Assembly: GCA_903838035.1 (NCBI GenBank)
Contig: CAILWW010000005.1
Location: 1-41,089, forward strand
From: an uncultured Actinomycetes bacterium
GTDB taxonomy: Bacteria > Actinomycetota > Actinomycetes > Nanopelagicales > Nanopelagicaceae
DNA length: 41,089 bases
Direction: 5' to 3'
Shown here: positions 34,844-41,089 of the stretch, piece after piece
Layout: each line of letters opens with the position of its first letter
Numbering within the stretch: position 1 is the first letter of the stretch
Translations under genes and position numbers: made by a program
Notes under the pieces: generated by a model
What the model saw: the letters and a program-made list of their open reading frames with translations, nothing else
Database searches by the model: none
What the model was told of the DNA's origin: nothing

Positions 34844-35959
34844 TTAGAGAAGTACTAAATCGTCCCTGTGTACAAGTTCGCGCTCATATTCGGAACCGAG
34901 CGCGGCCGCAATATCTTTCGTGGATTTGCCGAGCATTTGTGGAATCTCATCGCTATCGAAAGAGACTAATCCGCGGGCAATAACAACGCCCTTCTCGCTA
35001 ACGAGTTCTACGGTATCGCCGCCATTGAATTCGCCTTCGACCGAAGTAACGCCAGCAGGAAGTAATGAGACGCCGCGCTCCAATATTGCAGTCGTAGCAC
35101 CCGCATCAAGAATCAAACGTCCTCGTGGAGTGGAGGCGTGCTCGAGCCACAAAAGACGAGAAGGTTTGCGATCGTGAACTGGTTGGAAAATCGTTCCCAC
35201 ATCTTTACCTGCGATTGCATCTGCAACATGGGGCAATGAGGTAAGGAGCATGGTGATTCCAGCGCCAGTAGAAATGCGTGCGGCTTCGATTTTGGTGACC
35301 ATTCCTCCGCTGCCCACTCCAGATGCGCCGACTCCCCCAACTTCAACGTCAGTGAGATTCTTAATGGAATCGACTTCCGCCACGCGCTTAGCACCAGCTT
35401 GTGATGGTGGCGCGTCATAGAGGGCATCAATATCTGAAACAAGGACAAGCAGATCTGCACCAATTAAGTGAGATACGAGCGCGGCCAAGCGATCGTTATC
35501 GCCAAAGCGAATCTCTTGCGTACCCACTGAATCGTTTTCGTTGATGATAGGAACAACGCCGAGTGCGAGTAGACGAAAGAGTGTGCGCTGGGCATTTTGA
35601 TAATGCGAGCGACGAACCACATCTTCAATCGTCAGCAGTACTTGAGAGGCAACCACCTTATGGCGCGAGAAAGATTCGGTATAACTCGCGATAAGTAGCC
35701 CTTGCCCGACTGAAGCAGCAGCTTGTTGGGTCGCCAAATCCTTTGGTCGAGAGCTCAGACCAAGTGGCGCCAATCCAGCAGCGATTGCACCGGAGGAGAC
35801 AAGTACAACTTCTTTACCTTGGGCATGGAGCCCAGCGAGAAGATCAACGAGTGAATTAACCGCAGAGTTGTCGAGCGCCGAACCAGCAGATCCAGTGAGA
35901 GTCGACGAGCCAACCTTAATGACAACGCGCTTAGCGGTTGTTAATTGGTCGCGCTTCAT
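34844..35959 (-). CDS. proB: Glutamate 5-kinase (with C-terminal PUA domain)
   Basis: 371 aa; [45 protein letters not shown]-terminal PUA-like region. Confidence 0.96.
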   Translation of the reverse strand: MKRDQLTTAKRVVIKVGSSTLTGSAGSALDNSAVNSLVDLLAGLHAQGKEVVLVSSGAIAAGLAPLGLSSRPKDLATQQAAASVGQGLLIASYTESFSRHKVVASQVLLTIEDVVRRSHYQNAQRTLFRLLALGVVPIINENDSVGTQEIRFGDNDRLAALVSHLIGADLLVLVSDIDALYDAPPSQAGAKRVAEVDSIKNLTDVEVGGVGASGVGSGGMVTKIEAARISTGAGITMLLTSLPHVADAIAGKDVGTIFQPVHDRKPSRLLWLEHASTPRGRLILDAGATTAILERGVSLLPAGVTSVEGEFNGGDTVELVSEKGVVIARGLVSFDSDEIPQMLGKSTKDIAAALGSEYERELVHRDDLVLL

Positions 35960-37446
35960 TTCTCGCCCTCAATCCTCGGATCATTGGGATTGGCAGTGTT
36001 GTATTCCCATTGCATAGCAATCTCATCCTCATTGAGATCATCTGCGTGATCTTCAATGTAGCGACCGGCCCATGGTGATTCCAGACGCAAATCCTCACCG
36101 CGTGGTCCCGCAAGAAGTTCGGCGCCTGCTTCAATGGAAGGCTCCCAGTCAAAGATGACTGCGGAATCGCCGGAGCCGATACGAACTTCATCCTTTGCCT
36201 TTGCTCCCTTTTTAAAGAGCTCGCGCTCTACGCCAAGAGTGGCAAGACGATCAGCCAAATATCCGATTGCTTCGGCATTTCCAAAGTCGGTCTGCTTCAC
36301 CCAACGAACTGGCTTCTCGCCAAGAACGGTAAACGAACCATCTTCATTTGCAGTAACAGTAAATCCATTGCTGGAAGGAACCACTGGACGCAAAACAATG
36401 CGAGTCTTCGCTTCAGATGCTTCCTTCTTACGTGCATCTTGGATGATGCGCGCCATTGCATAGTTGAGTTCGGTTAAGCCAATGTGCGAAGCCGCGGAAA
36501 TCTTATAGACCTCAAACCCGCGCTCTTCAAAGATTGGTGCAACCATATCGGCCATTGCTTGGCCATCTGGAAGATCAACCTTATTCAAGGCGATGATTCG
36601 AGGACGCTCGGAGAGCGGAATACTTCCTTCATCTGCCGTGTATTTACGAAGCTCTTCTTCGATAATGTCGAAATCCTTAACTGGATCGCGATCGGTCTCC
36701 AGAGTTCCGCAATCCAAGACATGAACGATTGCTGCACAACGTTCGACATGGCGAAGGAATTCCAGACCAAGACCCTTGCCTTCTGAGGCGCCCGGAATAA
36801 GTCCTGGCACATCGGCGACGGCAAAGCGGGTATCTCCAGCTTGAACAACGCCCAGGTTTGGCGCAAGCGTGGTGAATGGATAGTCGGCAATCTTTGGCTT
36901 TGCCGCAGAGATGGCAGCGATTAGAGATGACTTTCCAGCACTTGGGAATCCAATCAAACCAATGTCGGCAACGCTCTTAAGTTCGAGAGTTAGTGTGCGC
37001 TCTTCGCCAGCTTCACCTTTAAGTGCAAAACCAGGTGCACGACGTTTGGAAGATGCCAGACCGGCATTGCCAAGTCCGCCCTTTCCACCTTGTGCGGCGA
37101 TGAAACGCGTGCCTTCGCCAACTAAGTCAGCAAGAACATTTCCATCAATATCTTTTACAACAGTTCCGTTAGGAACGTTCATGATGAGGTCTTTACCCTC
37201 TTTGCCATTGCAGTAATCGCCATAGCCGAGGCTGCCATTAGTTGCGCGACGATGAGGTGAATGGTGAAAGTCGAGCAGGGTTGTGGTTCCGGAATCGACT
37301 ACGAGAATGATGTCGCCACCGCGACCACCATTTCCACCATCAGGTCCACCTAGTGGCTTAAATTTTTCTCGGTGGACAGAGACGCAACCATCTCCACCGC
37401 TTCCAGCCGAAGCGTGAAGAGTCACGCGGTCAACGAATGATGCCAT
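35956..37446 (-). CDS. obg: GTPase Obg/CgtA
   Basis: 496 aa; Gly-rich Obg fold, G1 [15 protein letters not shown]-terminal OCT domain. Confidence 0.97.
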   Translation of the reverse strand: MASFVDRVTLHASAGSGGDGCVSVHREKFKPLGGPDGGNGGRGGDIILVVDSGTTTLLDFHHSPHRRATNGSLGYGDYCNGKEGKDLIMNVPNGTVVKDIDGNVLADLVGEGTRFIAAQGGKGGLGNAGLASSKRRAPGFALKGEAGEERTLTLELKSVADIGLIGFPSAGKSSLIAAISAAKPKIADYPFTTLAPNLGVVQAGDTRFAVADVPGLIPGASEGKGLGLEFLRHVERCAAIVHVLDCGTLETDRDPVKDFDIIEEELRKYTADEGSIPLSERPRIIALNKVDLPDGQAMADMVAPIFEERGFEVYKISAASHIGLTELNYAMARIIQDARKKEASEAKTRIVLRPVVPSSNGFTVTANEDGSFTVLGEKPVRWVKQTDFGNAEAIGYLADRLATLGVERELFKKGAKAKDEVRIGSGDSAVIFDWEPSIEAGAELLAGPRGEDLRLESPWAGRYIEDHADDLNEDEIAMQWEYNTANPNDPRIEGEK

Positions 37447-37503
37447 CTGACTCTCCTTCCGAACACTTGTTGAATACTTTATTTCTTAGCGATATTTCCT
37501 AGC

Positions 37504-37537
37504 AATAAAAAACGGGCCCGCATTACGCGGACCCGTA
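37504..37537 (-). terminator. Rho-independent terminator downstream of rplU-rpmA
   Basis: Minus strand ACGGGTCCGC-GTAAT-GCGGGCCCGT followed by TTTTTTATTG. Confidence 0.88.
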
Positions 37538-37553
37538 AAAAGGTAAGCCGCGA

Positions 37554-37814
37554 TTAAGCGACGGGAGCTGTAACGATGTTGACGACCTTGCGACCGCGAG
37601 CGCGACCGAAAGCAACCTCACCTGCAGCGAGTGCAAAGAGAGTGTCATCCTTACCGATACCAACATTTGCACCTGGGTGGAAAACTGTTCCGCGTTGACG
37701 GACCAAGATTTCGCCAGACTTTACGATCTGTCCTGCATAACGCTTGATACCAAGATATTGAGCATTCGAATCGCGACCGTTACGTGTGGACGATACGCCC
37801 TTTTTACTTGCCAT
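37554..37814 (-). CDS. rpmA: 50S ribosomal protein L27
   Basis: 86 aa; [54 protein letters not shown]. Confidence 0.97.
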   Translation of the reverse strand: MASKKGVSSTRNGRDSNAQYLGIKRYAGQIVKSGEILVRQRGTVFHPGANVGIGKDDTLFALAAGEVAFGRARGRKVVNIVTAPVA

Positions 37815-37830
37815 TTATATTCGCCTGCCT

Positions 37831-38139
37831 TTACTTAGTAATCGCGGTGATCTTGACGCGAGTTAATTGTGCACGGAAACCTTGACGACGGCGGTAGCCA
37901 GTCTTGTTCTTGTAACGAAGGATGTCGATCTTAGGACCCTTGGTCTCTTCGAGAACTTCGCCAGTTACCTTGACGCCAGCGAGCGCCTTGGTATCTGTTG
38001 TGAGTGTTGTACCTTCAACGAGAAGAACAGCAGGAAATGAAACCGATGCTCCGACCTTTGCGTCGATACGATCGACGGTAACTGTGTCGCCAACGGCAAC
38101 CTTCTCTTGACGGCCGCCAGCTTTAACAATCGCGTACAC
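37831..38139 (-). CDS. rplU: 50S ribosomal protein L21
   Basis: [25 protein letters not shown]...; GTG start at 38139 with AAAGGTG upstream (the ORF track extends to 38172). Confidence 0.94.
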   Translation of the reverse strand: MYAIVKAGGRQEKVAVGDTVTVDRIDAKVGASVSFPAVLLVEGTTLTTDTKALAGVKVTGEVLEETKGPKIDILRYKNKTGYRRRQGFRAQLTRVKITAITK

Positions 38140-38221
38140 GGTGACACCTTTCATTCTTCTAACTTGGGGCAAAACTTCGGTTTACTTCTAAAAACAGCCT
38201 CGGTGATTCGGGCAGACGCCT

Positions 38222-38251
38222 AGGGTACGGACTGGCTACCCCTGGGGTCAA
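38222..38251 (-). promoter_or_regulatory. Candidate sigma70-type promoter for rplU-rpmA
   Basis: TTGACC (38251-38246), 18-nt spacer, TACCCT (38227-38222), located between the rne stop and rplU. Confidence 0.5.
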
Positions 38252-38259
38252 ACTGGCCC

Positions 38260-40527
38260 TTATTCGGGGGTAATTACGCCTGTGCTCACTGCCCGACGGC
38301 GACGGCGGCCGCGTGGGTGCTCGTTTGGTGCGGATTCCTCAGAGCTGGATACCTCGGAGCTGGATTGCTCAGAGTTCGAGGACTCGGAGTTCGAGGGCTC
38401 AGAGTTCGAGGGCTCGGAAGCTGAATCTTCCTCGTGCTCCTCGCTCTCATTATCGCTCTCTTCTCGTTGCGAAGAAGGCACATAACGTTGATCCATATCC
38501 TTATCGAGCGCAACCTTACGAACTGGCTCTGAGTGAATATGAATTCCGCGGCCACCACAACTTTCGCAGGTAGTAGAGAAAGCTTCAATGAGTCCTTGTC
38601 CGACCCGCTTGCGAGTCATTTGAACAAGTCCGAGTGAGGTTACTTCGGCAACTTGGTGCTTGGTGCGATCGCGGCCAAGGCATTCAACTAAACGACGCAA
38701 GACTTGGTCACGGTTTGATTCCAAGGCCATATCGATAAAGTCGATCACGATAATTCCACCCATATCGCGCAAGCGAAGTTGGCGTGCAATCTCTTCTGCT
38801 GCTTCCAAGTTGTTCTTGGTAACAGTCTCTTCCAAGTTTCCGCCCTTACCAATGAATTTTCCGGTGTTGACGTCAATAACGATCATCGCTTCAGTGCGAT
38901 CAATGACTAGTGAACCACCTGATGGCAGATAGACCTTGCGATCAAAAGCCTTCGCTAGTTGCTCTTCAATCCGGTGCTCGGCGAACATATCTCTCGAGCC
39001 GGTCCATTTTTCAATCTTGGCAGTGAGTTCGGGGGCGATATGGCCGAGATAATTATTGATCTCATCCCAGGCATCTCCGCCTTGAACAATCATCTTGTTG
39101 AAATCCTCATTGAAGATATCGCGAATAACGCGAACAGTGAGATCTGGCTCGCTATAGAGAAGTGAAGGTGCACTTGTACTAGATGACTCTGACTTCTTTT
39201 GAATATCTTCCCATTGCGCCTTCAAACGAGCGACGTCGCGCTCCAGCTCTTCCTCGGTCGCGCCCTCTGATGAGGTACGAACGATGACGCCAGCCTCATC
39301 AGGGATGAGATTCTTTAAAATTGCTTTAAGGCGTGAGCGCTCTTGCTCCGGTAGACGACGACTGATGCCGCTCATAGCTCCACCAGGAACATAAACAATG
39401 TAACGACCAGGCAACGAGATCTGACTTGTCAGACGCGCACCCTTCTGTCCGATTGGATCTTTAGTTACTTGTACGAGAACCGATTGACCGGTCTTGAGTA
39501 CTTGCTCAATTTTGCGCGGAGCACCATCGGATAAACCGGCAGCATCCCAATTCACTTCACCGGCATAGAGAACCGCGTTACGGCCTTTACCAATATCTAC
39601 GAATGCAGCTTCCATAGATGGGAGCACATTTTGAACTTTTCCTAGGTAGACGTTACCTACGTAGGAGATATTGCTATTTCGGTTTACATAGTGCTCAACC
39701 ATGATGTTATCTTCAAGTACTGCAATCTGCGTACGATCGCCTGTCTGACGAACCAACATCTCACGATTGACATTTTCTCGACGAGCGAGGAATTCAGATT
39801 CGGTAATAACGCTTCCACGGCGACGGAAATTATCGCGGCCCCCACGATCGTTGCGATCATTACGGTCACCTCGATCTCGGCGATTATTGCCACGATCGTT
39901 GCGGTCGCGGCGATTTCCACGATCGGTACGAGTTGGTTGATCATCGCGGGAACGGGCTGCGCGAGGTTCGCGAACCTTAACAACTGTGACGACACCATCT
40001 TCATCGACAACTTCGCCTGGAGTTACATCTTCGCCGGTTGCCCGACGGCGACGGCGACGGCGAGGAGAGGTTGAAATTTCGCCCTCATCATCAGTGGCAT
40101 TAATGTCACCGGCATCAGCGCTATCTAGATCTACATCGCTATCTTGGTCATCGCTTCCAGAACCAGCGGCTGAACCTGATCGGCGACGACCGCGTCCGCC
40201 ACGACGACGGCGACGACGCTCTGCGCTCTGTTCTTCGCTCTCTCCGGCAACTGCGCCATCATCAGCGGAATCGGAAGAATCATCGTTGCTGACCGAGACG
40301 TTCTTCTTGGCAGCGACTTTCTTTGCCGGTGCCTTTGTCTCGGGTGCAGCTTGGAACATGGGGACCGGAACGGCTTTTGCGCGCGCAGGTTTTACTGGCG
40401 CTTCAACTTCAATATCTGGAGTAGTGGTTGTTTCTTGGCCAGTTTCTAGTACTGCTTCATCTTTGCTTGCTTTAGCAGCGCTCTTCTTGGCTGGACGCTT
40501 GCGCGCCTTCTTTGGCTCAATAGCCAT
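38260..40527 (-). CDS. rne: Ribonuclease E/G family with extended charged N- and C-terminal tails
   Basis: RNase E/G core: SFVDIGKGRNAVLY-type AAFVDIGKGRNAVLYAGEV, VIDVNTGKF, GGIIVIDFIDM, Zn-link CESCGGRG. ATG at 40527 (MAIEPKKARKRPAKK) is the likely start; the ORF track begins at 40536. Confidence 0.93.
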   Translation of the reverse strand: MAIEPKKARKRPAKKSAAKASKDEAVLETGQETTTTPDIEVEAPVKPARAKAVPVPMFQAAPETKAPAKKVAAKKNVSVSNDDSSDSADDGAVAGESEEQSAERRRRRRGGRGRRRSGSAAGSGSDDQDSDVDLDSADAGDINATDDEGEISTSPRRRRRRRATGEDVTPGEVVDEDGVVTVVKVREPRAARSRDDQPTRTDRGNRRDRNDRGNNRRDRGDRNDRNDRGGRDNFRRRGSVITESEFLARRENVNREMLVRQTGDRTQIAVLEDNIMVEHYVNRNSNISYVGNVYLGKVQNVLPSMEAAFVDIGKGRNAVLYAGEVNWDAAGLSDGAPRKIEQVLKTGQSVLVQVTKDPIGQKGARLTSQISLPGRYIVYVPGGAMSGISRRLPEQERSRLKAILKNLIPDEAGVIVRTSSEGATEEELERDVARLKAQWEDIQKKSESSSTSAPSLLYSEPDLTVRVIRDIFNEDFNKMIVQGGDAWDEINNYLGHIAPELTAKIEKWTGSRDMFAEHRIEEQLAKAFDRKVYLPSGGSLVIDRTEAMIVIDVNTGKFIGKGGNLEETVTKNNLEAAEEIARQLRLRDMGGIIVIDFIDMALESNRDQVLRRLVECLGRDRTKHQVAEVTSLGLVQMTRKRVGQGLIEAFSTTCESCGGRGIHIHSEPVRKVALDKDMDQRYVPSSQREESDNESEEHEEDSASEPSNSEPSNSESSNSEQSSSEVSSSEESAPNEHPRGRRRRRAVSTGVITPE
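38338..38427. repeat. Imperfect 15-bp tandem repeat in the 3' coding end of rne
   Basis: Plus strand CTCAGAGCTGGATAC CTCGGAGCTGGATTG CTCAGAGTTCGAGGA CTCGGAGTTCGAGGG CTCAGAGTTCGAGGG CTCGGAAGCTGAATC. Confidence 0.9.
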
Positions 40528-40589
40528 AAATATCAAATCCTCATCTGGGTACTAAAGAAGGTGTAAACCAAACTTCGGTACTTCTCTCG

Positions 40590-40605
40590 GCTCTCCGTAG
40601 AGAGC
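40590..40605 (-). promoter_or_regulatory. Tetraloop hairpin upstream of rne
   Basis: Minus strand GCTCTC-TACG-GAGAGC, a 6-bp perfect stem with a UNCG-class loop. Confidence 0.6.
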
Positions 40606-40610
40606 AATAG

Positions 40611-40637
40611 TTAAAAAATCTAGCGAAAACTAGTTTT
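40611..40637 (-). terminator. Possible weak rho-independent terminator after rodA
   Basis: Minus strand AAAACTAG-TTTTCG-CTAG(A)TTTTTT; the stem includes a bulge and the perfect palindrome AAAACTAGTTTT. Confidence 0.35.
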
Positions 40638-40782
40638 GGCATCCGCTGCGGTGACGATTTCGGTGACCAGGACTAGCTGGCAACTGCCGATCGACGCGCT
40701 GAACGCTGGGAAAAGTATTGCAGAGGAGTCTCTAAAGACCAATTTATAGGCAAATCCCCGCGTGGTTCGAACGGGAAGCGAG

Positions 40783-41089
40783 CTATCTCGAGCGGAGATG
40801 GACGTTTTGCAGCAATCCCAGCCCAATCAGGTTGGCGAACATGCTGGAGCCGCCGTATGACATAAAGGGCAGGGGAACTCCGGTCATCGGCATCATGCCC
40901 ATGGTCATGCCAATATTTTCATACATCTGGAATGCAAACCACGCAATAACTCCGACCACGACAAGTTTTCCAAACATATCGTTGGTGCGTTTGGCGATCA
41001 GAAACGATCTGAAGAAGAAGATAGCAAAGAGCAGCAAGATCAGCGAAGAGCCGATAAAGCCGGTCTCCTCCCCCGCAACCGTATAAATA
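40783..41089 (-). CDS. rodA: RodA/FtsW/SpoVE family SEDS glycosyltransferase, C-terminal part (runs off the window edge)
   Basis: Minus-strand frame ...YTVAGEETGFIGSSLILLLFAIFFFRSFLIAKRTNDMFGKLVVVGVIAWFAFQMYENIGMTMGMMPMTGVPLPFMSYGGSSMFANLIGLGLL. Confidence 0.93.
   Translation of the reverse strand, partial: IYTVAGEETGFIGSSLILLLFAIFFFRSFLIAKRTNDMFGKLVVVGVIAWFAFQMYENIGMTMGMMPMTGVPLPFMSYGGSSMFANLIGLGLLQNVHLRSR

Noticed and set aside
39986-40555. 189-aa plus-strand ORF antisense to the rne N-terminus
   Set aside because: Low-complexity Ser/Ala/Arg translation that mirrors the biased charged codons of rne on the other strand; no independent domain or RBS.
40764-40771. GGTTCGAA motif resembling a tRNA T-loop
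   Set aside because: Flanking bases do not form a T-arm or acceptor stem on either strand; no cloverleaf.
40620-40826. 68-aa minus-strand ORF in the rodA-rne gap
   Set aside because: Overlaps the rodA 3' end in another frame, with no recognisable domain or convincing RBS.

Overview
This 41-kb window is gene-dense and almost entirely minus-strand. It looks like a housekeeping stretch from a moderate-GC, streamlined actinobacterium, judging by gene order and protein content (lineage is inferred). Going leftward along the minus strand it contains: the end of rodA; rne; rplU-rpmA; obg-proB; proA; gatCAB; an isoleucine/branched-chain amino acid and serine block (ilvD, ilvB-ilvN-ilvC-serA-leuB-ilvE-cimA); a xerC-type recombinase; and rpsB-tsf-pyrH-frr-cdsA-rlmN. 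A putrescine/spermidine module follows (aminobutyraldehyde-dehydrogenase-like gene, potD-potA-potB-potC, speB-like ureohydrolase), then dxr-rseP-ispG-proS and a partial TauE/SafE permease. The only supported plus-strand gene is a serine hydrolase between proA and proB. I found no rRNA, tRNA, CRISPR array, transposon or prophage, and no clear new defence or biosynthetic system. The most interesting signals are: (1) an apparent ribosome-mediated attenuator upstream of ilvB, with a probably leaderless leader peptide MTSVVVIGQRAI*, a long GAAA-capped hairpin over its stop codon and a terminator-like hairpin; (2) a 4x10-bp tandem repeat across the ilvD stop codon; (3) the polyamine module spliced with 2-4 bp junctions into the rpsB...proS cluster; (4) a structured rpsB leader; (5) mutually exclusive hairpins and a palindrome upstream of rne, plus 15-bp tandem repeats in its 3' coding end; (6) the serine hydrolase inserted antisense between proB and proA with abutting stop codons.
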